Shown here: one piece after another, positions 35,181 to 43,421 of the stretch
Layout: every line of letters begins with the position of its first letter
How positions within the stretch are numbered: the first letter of the stretch is position 1
DNA from: Hyphomicrobiales bacterium
GTDB taxonomy: Bacteria; Pseudomonadota; Alphaproteobacteria; Rhizobiales; Rhizobiaceae
Length of the DNA stretch: 64,000 bases
Assembly (NCBI GenBank): GCA_900470195.1
Contig: UEIJ01000018.1
Coordinates: forward strand, 62,001 to 126,000
Direction of reading: 5' to 3'
Program-made: the position numbers and the translations under genes
The notes under the pieces: generated by a model
Databases searched by the model: none
What the model was told of the DNA's origin: nothing
What the model saw: the letters and a program-made list of their open reading frames with translations, nothing else

Positions 35181-35192
35181 GGCTTGCGCGAA
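35181..35192 (-). promoter_or_regulatory. TCRCGCAAG-type site upstream of motA, candidate FtcR box
   Basis: On the minus strand this reads TTCGCGCAAGCC, identical over 11 bases to the sites before fliF and flhA. It is 50 bases upstream of the motA start. Core TCGCGCAAG corresponds to plus-strand positions 35191 down to 35183. Assignment to FtcR is inferred from its recurrence before flagellar units. Confidence 0.5.
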
Positions 35193-35278
35193 CCTTGTCG
35201 GCAATGCGCCAAGAAAAACAGCTTCGGACAAGCTTGGTCTTTCATAAAGGATCGAAGTACCGGAAGGGGGTCATGCGC

Positions 35279-36067
35279 ATGGTCGATACGATGACAAGCT
35301 ATCGCCTGATCGCGTCGGATATGGCGCGGTCGTTGCAGCGTGTTTCAAAGGAACCAATGGTGGAGCGGGAAACCGCCTACTACAAGGAGAATATCGGCAA
35401 AGTGAAATCCATCGATGATTTCATGGCCGATAGCCGCCTTTATAATTATGCGATGAAGGCGTTCGGTCTGGAAGACATGGCCTTCGCCAAGGCGTTTGTG
35501 CGCAAGATATTGACCGAAGGCATTACGAGCGACGATGCCATGGCCAACAAGCTGACAGACAAGCGCTACAAGGAATTTGCGACCGTCTTCGATTTTGCAG
35601 GCAAGGGCGCGGAAGCGACAGAGAGCACTGCGGCGCAGCAGGGCGTGGTCGACAAATATCTCCGCCAGACGCTGGAGACGGAAGCCGGAAGCCAGAACGA
35701 AGGCGTGCGGCTCGCGCTCTATTTCCAGCGCAAAGCACCGACGCTGACCAATGCCTATGAAATCCTTGGCGACAAGGCGCTGGTGTCGATGATCCAGACG
35801 ACCTTCGGCTGGCCATCCACCATATCCAACGCCGATATCGACAAGCAGGCGAAGATGATCGAGGACAAGATCGACTTCACCAAAATGTCGGACCCCGATT
35901 ACGTCTCGAAGCTTATTTCGCGCTTTACCGCCATGTATGAGATGAACAACCCGACCGCGAGCAGCCCGGCGTCGATTGCGTCCCTGCTTCTGGGCGGCAC
36001 TTCTTCCGTCGGCATTTCGATGGATATTCTGAGCACCTTGCAGAACTTCAAGCCGGGCGGGCGCTAG
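35279..36067 (+). CDS. DUF1217 flagellar protein
   Basis: A 262-aa protein of the DUF1217 family, found in rhizobial flagellar clusters before flgF. Features are a repeated hydrophilic helical pattern (YNYAMKAFGLEDMAFAKAFVRKILTEGITSDDAMANKL) and a C-terminus ending SMDILSTLQNFKPGGR. No signal peptide or membrane helix is evident. The ATG at 35279 was chosen because GGAAGGGGG lies eight bases upstream; an ATG six bases earlier is too close to it. It heads a unit with flgF and fliI (3-base gap and an overlap). Its role is unknown, possibly rod or export related. Confidence 0.85.
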   Translation: MVDTMTSYRLIASDMARSLQRVSKEPMVERETAYYKENIGKVKSIDDFMADSRLYNYAMKAFGLEDMAFAKAFVRKILTEGITSDDAMANKLTDKRYKEFATVFDFAGKGAEATESTAAQQGVVDKYLRQTLETEAGSQNEGVRLALYFQRKAPTLTNAYEILGDKALVSMIQTTFGWPSTISNADIDKQAKMIEDKIDFTKMSDPDYVSKLISRFTAMYEMNNPTASSPASIASLLLGGTSSVGISMDILSTLQNFKPGGR

Positions 36068-36070
36068 GCG

Positions 36071-36802
36071 ATGCAGAATAATTCGATCTATGTCGGGCTT
36101 TCGTCGCTCATCACGCTGGAACGGCGGATGGATGCGATTGCCCATAATGTGGCCAATGTCTCAACGGTCGGTTTCCGGGGCGAGGGCACCAAGTTCAGCT
36201 TGATTGTTTCGGACAAGGCCAGCGACGATGTGAGTTTTGCCACCGCAGGCAAGAGCTTCATCCGCACCGAGGCAGGCCCGATGATCAAGACCGACAATCC
36301 GCTGGATGTCGCGGTCAAGGGCGATGTGTGGATGTCGATCTCCACGCCGCAGGGCCAGATCTATACGCGTGACGGGCGCATGAACATGCTGCCGACGGGT
36401 GATCTCGTTTCCGTCACCGGCCATCCGGTTCTCGATGTCGGCGGAGCACCGATCGTGCTCAATCCTGCTGGCGGCGCGCCGAAGATTTCAAGCGACGGCG
36501 CAATCTACCAGAATGGCGCGCAGATTGGAGCCATCGGCCTCTTCACCATTCCCGCCGATGCGGACCTGACCTATGCGGGTACGTCGGGCGTGATCCCCAA
36601 CAAGCCTGCCCAGCCGGTGGCGGATGACAACAGCGTCGGCGTCGTGCAGGGCATGATCGAGGGATCGAATGTCGATGCCATGACGGAGATGACGCGGCTC
36701 ATCAGCGTCAGCCGCGCCTTCGAACAGGTCAACAACCTGCTGGCGCAGCAGGAGACGACCGTCTCTGATGCCATCAAGACCCTAGGCTCCAGAAACGGAT
36801 GA
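36071..36802 (+). CDS. flgF: Flagellar proximal rod protein FlgF
   Basis: A 243-aa rod protein. The N-terminal rod consensus appears as SSLITLERRMDAIAHNVANVSTVGFRGEG, and the C-terminal one as EGSNVDAMTEMTRLISVSRAFEQVNNLL, typical of the FlgE/F/G family. Exported by the type III apparatus. Its ATG follows the DUF1217 stop by three bases, and its TGA overlaps the fliI start (ATGA). Confidence 0.95.
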   Translation: MQNNSIYVGLSSLITLERRMDAIAHNVANVSTVGFRGEGTKFSLIVSDKASDDVSFATAGKSFIRTEAGPMIKTDNPLDVAVKGDVWMSISTPQGQIYTRDGRMNMLPTGDLVSVTGHPVLDVGGAPIVLNPAGGAPKISSDGAIYQNGAQIGAIGLFTIPADADLTYAGTSGVIPNKPAQPVADDNSVGVVQGMIEGSNVDAMTEMTRLISVSRAFEQVNNLLAQQETTVSDAIKTLGSRNG

Positions 36803-38157
36803 CGCCTGATCTGCCGCTCGCCCGTCTCGCCGCCTTTGCCCGTCAGCAATCGGTGGCGCCCAAGCCGCTCACCGGTATCGGCGGAACGGTGAGCGACGTG
36901 TCGCGCTCGGCGATTGCCGTGCGCGGGCTTTCGCGGGATGCGCGGCTGGGCGACGCGGTGGCGATCCACACGCAAACCGGCCAGAGCCTTGCCGAGATTA
37001 TCCGGGTGGCGGACGCGCAGGTGCTGGTGAAACCCTTCGACGACCGCATCATTCCCTCGCTCGGCGCGGCGGTTTTCGAGGAAGGGCCGCTCAATATCCG
37101 CCCGGCGCCGGAATGGCGCGGGCGCGTCATCAATGCGCTCGGGCAGGCTATTGACGGCAAGGGCGCATTGCAGCCAGGCTTGCGGCCCATGGCGTCCGAG
37201 AGCCTTGCGCCCGCAGCCTTGCGCCGCGCACGGGTGGATCGCGGCTTGCGCACAGGCGTCAATGTCATCGATATTTTCACGCCGCTTTGCTTCGGCCAGC
37301 GTATCGGCATCTTTGCGGGCTCGGGCGTCGGCAAGTCGACGCTGCTTGCCATGATGACGCGCGCGGCGGATTTCGACACGGTGGTGCTGGCGCTGACCGG
37401 CGAGCGCGGACGCGAAGTGCGCGAGATGCTGGAAGAGACCATGGCGGGGCATCTCGACAAGACCATAACGGTGGTCGCGACGGGCGATGAAAGCCCGATG
37501 ATGCGCCGCCTTGCACCCAATACGGCAACCGCGATTGCCGAATATTTCCGCGACTTGGGTCAGAATGTGCTGCTGATCGTCGATTCCGTCACGCGCTTTG
37601 CCCATGCCGCGCGCGAGGTGGCGATTGCGGCGGAAGAGCCTCCGGTTTCGCGTGGTTATCCGCCAAGCGTCTTCAGCCAGCTGCCGCGTCTTCTGGAACG
37701 CGCCGGGCCGGGCATTACGGAAGCTGGCGGCAGCATTACAGGGATTTATTCCGTGCTGGTCGACGGCGACGATCATAACGATCCGGTTTCCGACACCATT
37801 CGCGGCACGCTGGACGGCCATATCGTGCTCGACCGGTCAATTGCGGCGCAAGGGCGCTTTCCGGCCGTCGATATTCCGGCCTCGGTCTCGCGCCTTGCAA
37901 GACACAACTGGACGCCGGAGCAGCGCAAGCTGGTCGGCCAGCTGCGGGGCATGGTCGCCCGCTTCGAGGAAACGCGCGATCTCAGGGCCATCGGCGCCTA
38001 CCAGAAAGGCCATGACGGGCTTCTGGATCAGGCGGTCGATCTTGTGCCGCGCATTTACGACGCCTTGCAGCAATCGCCGGAAACCGGCCTATCGGACGAT
38101 CCCTATAACGACCTTGCCGCGGCACTGCGCGGCGACAGACAGGCGCAACACGCATGA
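36799..38157 (+). CDS. fliI: Flagellar export ATPase FliI
   Basis: A 452-aa F1-beta-like ATPase that energises unfolding and delivery of export substrates. Walker A GSGVGKST at 174-181, Walker B LLIVDSVTRFAHAAREVA at about 253-270, and the ENVLDRSIAAQGRFPAVD-like stretch (HIVLDRSIAAQGRFPAVDI) typical of type III ATPases. Overlaps flgF upstream and the next gene downstream (ATGA both). The expected regulators FliH and FliJ are not adjacent. Confidence 0.97.
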   Translation: MTPDLPLARLAAFARQQSVAPKPLTGIGGTVSDVSRSAIAVRGLSRDARLGDAVAIHTQTGQSLAEIIRVADAQVLVKPFDDRIIPSLGAAVFEEGPLNIRPAPEWRGRVINALGQAIDGKGALQPGLRPMASESLAPAALRRARVDRGLRTGVNVIDIFTPLCFGQRIGIFAGSGVGKSTLLAMMTRAADFDTVVLALTGERGREVREMLEETMAGHLDKTITVVATGDESPMMRRLAPNTATAIAEYFRDLGQNVLLIVDSVTRFAHAAREVAIAAEEPPVSRGYPPSVFSQLPRLLERAGPGITEAGGSITGIYSVLVDGDDHNDPVSDTIRGTLDGHIVLDRSIAAQGRFPAVDIPASVSRLARHNWTPEQRKLVGQLRGMVARFEETRDLRAIGAYQKGHDGLLDQAVDLVPRIYDALQQSPETGLSDDPYNDLAAALRGDRQAQHA

Positions 38158-38759
38158 TGACCGGTTTTCGCAAGACGAAGGAAGACAAGAACCTCGCCCA
38201 GCTTACGGCGGAGGTGGAAGCTGCCGCACGGCAGGAAGGCATGAAGAAGCCACAGAACAAGGTGGACCGCTATCTGAAGATCGCGGCAATCACGCTCGCT
38301 GCCGGAAGTGCGATGCTGCCCTTCATCACCTATCTTCAGCGGGCCGATCTGGGTGCGCCGGAAAAGGCCGAGCGCAAGATCATCGATCCGCTCGACCGTT
38401 CCGAACAGAAGACGGTGCGCCGCTTTCCGTCCTTCCGTCCATCCGAACAGGTCGCGCCGAATGCGGATGTGGACGATACGATGACGGGTTCCGTCATGTC
38501 GAACGGCAAGGGTCTTCCGGGAACGGGTTCAGGCAGCGGCGATGGAAATGGCGGCGACGGGCAGGCCATGCCCAAGCCGGTTTTCGCATTGCGCGAGGTG
38601 GTCGGCGGCATGGCGATGATCGAGGACACGTCCGGCTACTGGTTCGTCGAAAAAGGCTCGCTGTTGCCGGATGGCAGCCGCCTCGTTTCCATTGGCCGTG
38701 GTGCGGGAACATGGCAGCTTACGACGTCGTCGGGCGATGTGATCCAGAAGGCACCGTAA
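38154..38759 (+). CDS. Membrane-anchored protein of unknown function after fliI
   Basis: A 201-aa protein. It has a charged cytoplasmic N-terminus (1-42), one transmembrane helix at about 43-62 (IAAITLAAGSAMLPFITYL), a low-complexity Gly/Ser/Asp linker (GTGSGSGDGNGGDGQ), and a C-terminal beta-rich domain (VFALREVVGGMAMIEDTSGYWFVEKGSLLPDG). The ATG at 38154 overlaps the fliI stop. The position is that of fliJ in other bacteria, but the protein is not a FliJ-like coiled coil. A periplasmic flagellar-associated domain is plausible; unknown otherwise. Confidence 0.8.
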   Translation: MMTGFRKTKEDKNLAQLTAEVEAAARQEGMKKPQNKVDRYLKIAAITLAAGSAMLPFITYLQRADLGAPEKAERKIIDPLDRSEQKTVRRFPSFRPSEQVAPNADVDDTMTGSVMSNGKGLPGTGSGSGDGNGGDGQAMPKPVFALREVVGGMAMIEDTSGYWFVEKGSLLPDGSRLVSIGRGAGTWQLTTSSGDVIQKAP

Positions 38760-38772
38760 GCCATTTTCAGAA

Positions 38773-38789
38773 CCCCGCCAATGGCGGGG
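38773..38789 (+). terminator. GC-rich hairpin after the flgF-fliI unit
   Basis: CCCCGCC (38773-38779) AAT GGCGGGG (38783-38789) is a perfect 7-bp stem 13 bases after the stop codon. No T-tract follows, so it may act as a weak or factor-assisted terminator or as an mRNA 3' stabiliser. Confidence 0.5.
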
Positions 38790-38794
38790 CAGCT

Positions 38795-38897
38795 AGAGCA
38801 TTTCCGGTTTAACTGAATCGTTGGAAATGCTCTATCTATTTGTTTTGTCGCATTTTCCAACGCAAAACCGCTTCGCACTTTTGCTGAAAATGCTTTA
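38795..38897. repeat. Dispersed intergenic palindromic repeat, copy E
   Basis: A full 103-base copy: hairpin AGAGCATTTCCGG with GAAATGCTCT in the first half, TATTTGTTTTGTCGCATTTT in the middle, and AACGCAAAACCGCTTCGCAC before the final GAAAATGCTTTAA. It is nearly the same as copies A and C. It fills the gap between convergent flagellar and acetyltransferase genes and ends at the acetyltransferase stop codon. Confidence 0.85.
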
Positions 38898-38898
38898 A

Positions 38899-39372
38899 TC
38901 AGAACTCATATTTCATGATGAGTTCGCCGCCGATGACCTCTCCCGTCATCCGGAAGCCTGTCTGCTCGTAGAGCTTCCGGGCACCATCGTTGCCCGGCTG
39001 AAGGCCGAGGATGACGAAAGGGCAATCCGGCAGTTCCGACAGCAGCTCCAGCAATTGCCTGAGGGCTGCGCGTCCATAGCCCTTGCCCTGATGGCGCGCA
39101 TCGATCATGAGGCGATAAATCCAGTAGTTTCCATCGTCTTCATCAAGGGCATACATAGCAAAGCCGACCGGCTCGCCTCCGGCCCGGACAAGGAGCGGAA
39201 CACAGGCCGGATTCTCCCCGGCTTCTTCAAGCGATTCCTCATTGCTGGCCACGAAGTCCTGCTGATGCGGATGGGGATTGAGGGCAATCACCTGCTGGTA
39301 GTCCGTCTGCCTGACCGGTTCGAGGGTCACGGCGGTATCGTCTGCAGCGCGAGGCTGTCCATTCTGTTTCAT
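38899..39372 (-). CDS. GNAT acetyltransferase lodged in the flagellar cluster
   Basis: A 157-aa GNAT enzyme with the acetyl-CoA loop HQGKGYGRAA (94-103) preceded by WIYRLMIDA, and the C-terminal GNDGARKLYEQTGFRMTGEV. This arrangement resembles PaiA/SpeG-like polyamine or aminoglycoside acetyltransferases. I start it at the ATG at 39372, ten bases after AGGAA; the longer start at 39408 is less likely. It points opposite to the flanking flagellar operons and has no obvious flagellar role. Substrate unknown. Confidence 0.82.
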   Translation of the reverse strand: MKQNGQPRAADDTAVTLEPVRQTDYQQVIALNPHPHQQDFVASNEESLEEAGENPACVPLLVRAGGEPVGFAMYALDEDDGNYWIYRLMIDARHQGKGYGRAALRQLLELLSELPDCPFVILGLQPGNDGARKLYEQTGFRMTGEVIGGELIMKYEF

Positions 39373-39496
39373 GACAGTGGGTTCCTGTAAGGCGCATGTG
39401 CGCGCCATGGGGCGACTTCATGCATCCGGTGGATGCACGACGCTCCGGGTTTCGATGAAGAATGTCCGCTGGCCCACAGGAAACGTTGGAAACGCC

Positions 39497-39562
39497 TTAA
39501 ACGGTCGCGCCTCTGCGCGATCCGAAACCAGCGAGCGCGGCAAATTCTGTCTTGTTCAGCAT
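39497..39562 (-). CDS. Possible 21-residue peptide ORF
   Basis: On the minus strand GGGAGGTGCGAC precedes an ATG at 39562, an almost ideal ribosome-binding site. The frame encodes MLNKTEFAALAGFGSRRGAT plus Val and ends at TAA (39497). It lies 125 bases upstream of the acetyltransferase gene, in the same direction, so it could be a leader peptide or a small protein. There is a 7-bp hairpin (TGCATCC, 39421-39427, with GGATGCA, 39431-39437) between the two. Only the start signal supports it. The remaining gap 39373-39687 contains no other credible gene. Confidence 0.35.
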   Translation of the reverse strand: MLNKTEFAALAGFGSRRGATV

Positions 39563-39617
39563 GTCGCACCTCCCGGTTCGCGTTGACGGTGGCTGGCAGT
39601 TAGCTGGCTTCCCGGCA

Positions 39618-39632
39618 TCACGCAAGTCTCGC
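39618..39632 (+). promoter_or_regulatory. TCRCGCAAG-type site upstream of flgB
   Basis: TCACGCAAGTCTCGC shares the TCACGCAAG core with the site before flgE and the following TCGC with fliF and flhA. It lies about 55-70 bases upstream of the flgB start. A near-consensus TTAA-N7-TGAA (39652-39666) follows it. Confidence 0.45.
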
Positions 39633-39687
39633 ACAAGATTCGCCCTGTAGGTTAACGAACAGTGAATATGGATGGCGGGTAATAGAT

Positions 39688-40068
39688 ATGGGGCCGATTC
39701 ATCTCTTCGATCTGGCCGCAAGGCAGGCGCAGTGGCTGTCGGTAAGGCAGGCCACGGTTGCGGGCAATGTCGCCAATGCGAATACGCCGGATTTTCGCGC
39801 GCGTGACGTGCAGCCCTTTGCGGATGTGCTGGACAAGACGCAGCTCACCATGGCTGCCACCAGCCCCCTGCATCTGGAGGCCGAGGCCGACGGGATCGCG
39901 GCCACGCGCCTGCGCCCCGACGACATCACCGAGCAGACCCATTCCGGCAATACGGTCGATGTCGAACAGGAAATGATGAAGGCCGGTGAGATCGCCCGCG
40001 AATATTCGCTCAACACAAGCATCGTGAAGGCGTTTCACCGCATGATGCTTTCGGTTGCGAAGGGATAG
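39688..40068 (+). CDS. flgB: Flagellar rod protein FlgB
   Basis: A 126-aa proximal rod subunit. N-terminal [33 protein letters not shown] is the rod-family consensus (NxANxNTP), and the C-terminus has the [21 protein letters not shown] block. GGCGGGTAATAG upstream. First gene of the flgBC-fliE-flgGAI-motE-flgH-fliLP unit, two bases before flgC. Confidence 0.95.
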   Translation: MGPIHLFDLAARQAQWLSVRQATVAGNVANANTPDFRARDVQPFADVLDKTQLTMAATSPLHLEAEADGIAATRLRPDDITEQTHSGNTVDVEQEMMKAGEIAREYSLNTSIVKAFHRMMLSVAKG

Positions 40069-40070
40069 CC

Positions 40071-40493
40071 ATGTCTTCCGATGCCTTGCAAAGCACATTG
40101 AAGATCGCAGCGTCGGGCCTTTCGGCCCAATCGACGCGTCTGCGCATCGTTTCCGAAAATATCGCCAATGCGCAGTCCACCGCCAAGACCGCCGATGCCG
40201 ATCCCTATCGCCGCAAGACGGTTTCGTTCCGCACCGAGCTGGAACAGGGCACCGGCGCCGCCGAGGTTCGCATCGCCGAAGTCGGCAAGGATACCTCGCC
40301 CTTCGTCGAACAATACGAGCCGAGCCATCCCGCAGCCGACGAGCGTGGCTATGTCCGCTACCCCAACGTCAACATGGTTGTCGAAATGGCGGACATGCGC
40401 GAAGCCAATCGTTCCTATGAAGCCAATTTGCAGGTCGTGAAACAAGCCCGTGAGCTGATCTCCATGACCATCGATCTCCTGAGGAGCACATAA
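40071..40493 (+). CDS. flgC: Flagellar rod protein FlgC
   Basis: A 140-aa proximal rod subunit with the N-terminal [28 protein letters not shown] consensus and C-terminal [25 protein letters not shown], both typical of FlgC. The gene's TAA overlaps the fliE ATG (TAATG). Confidence 0.96.
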   Translation: MSSDALQSTLKIAASGLSAQSTRLRIVSENIANAQSTAKTADADPYRRKTVSFRTELEQGTGAAEVRIAEVGKDTSPFVEQYEPSHPAADERGYVRYPNVNMVVEMADMREANRSYEANLQVVKQARELISMTIDLLRST

Positions 40494-40828
40494 TGTACGA
40501 CTCGATCATGAGCATTTCTGCGCGCAATGCCCTGTCGCGCCTTTCCGAGACCGTCGCTGAAAAGGGCGTGGGGACCACTTCCGCCCCGCAGGCCGTGCCG
40601 GCGGCGCCGGGCGCTTCGTTCGGCGAGGTCCTGTCGCAGATGACGGATTCCGTCGGCCAGAAATTGCAGGCGGCAGAGGCAACCTCCATTCAGGGCATCA
40701 AGGGCGATGCGCCGGTGCGCGATGTGGTCAGTTCCGTCATGGAAGCCGAGCAGTCGCTTCAGACCGCCATCGCGATCCGCGACAAGATCATGCAGGCCTA
40801 TCTCGAAATCAGCCGCATGCCCATCTAG
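40493..40828 (+). CDS. fliE: Flagellar hook-basal body protein FliE
   Basis: A 111-aa protein that joins the MS ring to the rod. The C-terminal FliE domain is visible ([27 protein letters not shown] ... [35 protein letters not shown]). The N-terminal 40 residues are poorly conserved. The ATG at 40493 overlaps the flgC stop. Ends with the family-typical MPI. Confidence 0.95.
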   Translation: MYDSIMSISARNALSRLSETVAEKGVGTTSAPQAVPAAPGASFGEVLSQMTDSVGQKLQAAEATSIQGIKGDAPVRDVVSSVMEAEQSLQTAIAIRDKIMQAYLEISRMPI

Positions 40829-40830
40829 CG

Positions 40831-40881
40831 TCTGATCCGAAAGTCGCCGTTTGCAACCCGCATGGCGACTTGTGATTCAGA
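40831..40881 (+). promoter_or_regulatory. Intra-operon hairpin between fliE and flgG
   Basis: AAGTCGCC (40841-40848) pairs with GGCGACTT (40864-40871), and outer TCTGA (40831-40835) with TCAGA (40877-40881). The 84-base gap is the longest inside this operon. There is no T-run, so an mRNA-processing or stability element is more likely than termination. Confidence 0.5.
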
Positions 40882-40912
40882 CTTCTGTCCAGACAAAGAC
40901 TAAGGACGTGCC

Positions 40913-41701
40913 ATGAAAGCCCTGACGATTGCCGCAACAGGCATGAACGCCCAGCAGCTCAATCTGGAAGTGATCGCCAACAACATCGCCAATATCAACA
41001 CGACCGGCTTCAAGCGCGCGCGGGCCGAGTTTACCGATCTGCTCTATCAGTCGGAGCGGACGGCAGGCGTGCCCAATCAGGCGAACCAGGCCATTGTGCC
41101 GGAGGGCGCGCTGGTCGGCCTTGGCGTGCAGACGGCGGCGGTGCGCAATCTCCACATTCAGGGCAGCTTCAACCAGACCGGCAATCCCTATGACGTGGCG
41201 CTGACCGGGCGCGGCTGGTTCCAGATCCAGAGCCCGACGGGCGAAACGCTCTATACCCGCGCCGGCGCGTTCAACAAGAATGCCGACGGCCAGCTCGTGA
41301 CGCTCGACGGCAACCCGGTTGAACCGGCAATCACCATTCCGCCGGATGCCATTGAGGTGACGATCACCGATACGGGGCAGGTTTTCGCCAAGCTGCAGGA
41401 TCAGGTCAATCAGGTCGATCTCGGTCAGCTCACGCTTGCCAATTTCACCAATGAAGCGGGCCTGGAACCGCTCGGCGGCAATCTCTACCGCGAGACGGAA
41501 GCTTCGGGCGGTCCGCTGGTCGGCGTGCCGGGCGATCCGGGCTATGGCTCGATCAAGCAGGGCTATCTCGAAGCATCGAATGTCGATCCGGTGAAGGAAA
41601 TCACCGATCTCATCACCGCCCAGCGCGCCTATGAAATGAACTCGAAAGTCATTCAGGCGGCTGACGAAATGGCGGCAACCGTGTCGAAGAACCTGCGCTG
41701 A
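40913..41701 (+). CDS. flgG: Flagellar distal rod protein FlgG
   Basis: A 262-aa distal rod subunit of standard length. N-terminal [20 protein letters not shown] with [17 protein letters not shown], the FlgG-specific LYQSERTAG, and C-terminal [31 protein letters not shown] are all present. AAGGACGTGCC forms the ribosome-binding region. Confidence 0.97.
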   Translation: MKALTIAATGMNAQQLNLEVIANNIANINTTGFKRARAEFTDLLYQSERTAGVPNQANQAIVPEGALVGLGVQTAAVRNLHIQGSFNQTGNPYDVALTGRGWFQIQSPTGETLYTRAGAFNKNADGQLVTLDGNPVEPAITIPPDAIEVTITDTGQVFAKLQDQVNQVDLGQLTLANFTNEAGLEPLGGNLYRETEASGGPLVGVPGDPGYGSIKQGYLEASNVDPVKEITDLITAQRAYEMNSKVIQAADEMAATVSKNLR

Positions 41702-41706
41702 CGGTG

Positions 41707-42195
41707 ATGACGATGGACTGTGTGAAGGCGATCTTTCAAAAGAAAAAGCTGGTTCTGGCCGGTGGCTTCCTGTTTGCCGCTATGGCCGGGGCCGGCGCGG
41801 CAGACCGCATCGCTTTTGTCGTGCCTTCCGCCACCGTTTATCCCGGCCAGATCGTGAGCGACACGGCGCTTCTGGAAAAGCAGTTCTTCATCAATGCACC
41901 GGCGGCGGCCCAATATGTGCTGTCGCCCGATCAGGCGGCGGGCAAGGTGGCGCGCAAGACGCTGCTCCCCGGCAAGCCGATCCTCGTTTCGGCTCTCGGT
42001 GAGCCGTCGCTGGTCACGCGCGGCGTTCCGGCACCTCTGGTCTTTACCGCAGGCTCGTTGACCATAACCGCCATGGGCACGCCGCTTGAATCGGGCGCGG
42101 CTGGCGATTTCATCAAGGTCCGCAACGTTGACAGCGGCATTATCGTGTCCGGCACAGTGCTCGCAAATGGTCGTATTCAGGTGGGGATGCAGTGA
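41707..42195 (+). CDS. flgA: Flagellar P-ring chaperone FlgA
   Basis: A 162-aa periplasmic protein that assists P-ring assembly. A signal peptide (KKKLVLAGGFLFAAMAGAGAA) is followed by a SAF domain: VPSATVYPGQIVSD, then AAGKVARKTLLPGKPIL and the C-terminal GDFIKVRNVDSGIIVSGTVLANGRIQVGM. Start uncertain among GTG 41704, ATG 41707 and ATG 41713. The last codon overlaps the flgI start. Confidence 0.92.
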   Translation: MTMDCVKAIFQKKKLVLAGGFLFAAMAGAGAADRIAFVVPSATVYPGQIVSDTALLEKQFFINAPAAAQYVLSPDQAAGKVARKTLLPGKPILVSALGEPSLVTRGVPAPLVFTAGSLTITAMGTPLESGAAGDFIKVRNVDSGIIVSGTVLANGRIQVGMQ

Positions 42196-43421
42196 AGAAG
42201 ACTTGCGCCGCCCTAATCACCGCTTTCGCACTCCTGTTCCAGCCCGTCGCAGGCTTTACAGACGAGTCGTCGAAAAATGCGCGGGAGTTCGGTTCCGCAG
42301 TGGATGCCGATGCCGACTGGCTTGGCTCCGGCGGCGATCCGTCGAAAATGGCCTATGCGGAGCTTGGCCGGGGCAGCGCGGTCGCGCGCCTGAAGGACAT
42401 TGCCACCATTCAGGGCGTGCGCGAAAACCAGCTTGTGGGTTATGGTCTCGTCATCGGCCTCAAGGGTACGGGCGACAGCCTGCGCAATTCGCCGTTTACC
42501 GAACAGTCCATGCGCGCCATGCTGGACAATCTCGGCATCAGCGCGCCGCGCAATTCCACCCGCTCGAAAAACACGGCGGCGGTCATCGTAACCGCTAATC
42601 TGCCCGCCTTTGCCGGGGCCGGTTCGCGGATCGATGTGACGGTATCGTCGCTCGGCGATGCGACCTCATTGCAGGGCGGCACGCTGGTCATGACCCAGCT
42701 TATGGGTGCCGACAACCAGATTTATGCCGTGGCGCAAGGCAACATGATCGTGTCCGGCTTTTCGGCGGAAGGTGAAGCCGCAAGCGTGACGCAGGGCGTG
42801 CCGACTTCCGGCCGCATCCCGAACGGCGCGCTGGTCGAGCGCGAAGTGGCAGGCAATTTTGGCAAGGAAAGCGAAATGATCGTCGAGCTGCGCGATCCCG
42901 ACTTCACCACTGCCGTGCGCGCCGCCGATACGATCAATGTCTTCGCCAAGCGCCGTTACGGTCGCGGTGTGGCCATTGCGCGCGACGCCAAGACGATCCG
43001 CCTGTCGCGTCCGAAGAATGTGCCTGCGGCGCGTTTTCTGGCCGAGCTTGAGGGTCTGCCGATCACGACCGACGAAGTGGCGCGGGTGGTGGTGGATGAG
43101 CGCACCGGAACCGTCGTCATCGGCGAGAAGGTGCGCATTTCCAAGGTGGCGATCAGCCATGGCAGCCTGACGGTCCGCGTGACGGAAACGCCGATGGTCG
43201 TCCAGCCTGAACCGTTCAGCGACGGCGTGACGGCGGTTGAGCCCAACACCGATATCGCCGTCAATCAGCAGAACGCGAAGATCGGCATCCTGACTGGCGC
43301 GAACCTTGAAAATCTGGTGAAGGGCCTGAACCAGATTGGCGTGAAGCCGACCGGTATCATCGCGATATTGCAGGCCATCAAGACGTCCGGCGCGCTTCAT
43401 GCGGAACTGGTGGTGCAATGA
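42192..43421 (+). CDS. flgI: Flagellar P-ring protein FlgI
   Basis: A 409-aa periplasmic ring protein. GTG start at 42192 overlapping the flgA TGA (GTGA). It has a signal peptide (to about residue 23, QPVAGF), then an extra acidic segment before the conserved RLKDIATIQGVRENQLVGYGLVIGLKGTGDSL that starts FlgI proper. The C-terminal GVKPTGIIAILQAIKTSGALHAELVVQ is the family ending. About 35 residues longer than enteric FlgI because of the N-terminal segment. Confidence 0.96.
   Translation: MKKTCAALITAFALLFQPVAGFTDESSKNAREFGSAVDADADWLGSGGDPSKMAYAELGRGSAVARLKDIATIQGVRENQLVGYGLVIGLKGTGDSLRNSPFTEQSMRAMLDNLGISAPRNSTRSKNTAAVIVTANLPAFAGAGSRIDVTVSSLGDATSLQGGTLVMTQLMGADNQIYAVAQGNMIVSGFSAEGEAASVTQGVPTSGRIPNGALVEREVAGNFGKESEMIVELRDPDFTTAVRAADTINVFAKRRYGRGVAIARDAKTIRLSRPKNVPAARFLAELEGLPITTDEVARVVVDERTGTVVIGEKVRISKVAISHGSLTVRVTETPMVVQPEPFSDGVTAVEPNTDIAVNQQNAKIGILTGANLENLVKGLNQIGVKPTGIIAILQAIKTSGALHAELVVQ

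Noticed and set aside
32776..35278. Long plus-strand frame reading into the DUF1217 gene from inside the fliN-motA region
   Set aside because: The part before 35279 is antisense to fliM and motA and has low-quality composition; the real gene has its own ribosome-binding site at 35261-35270.
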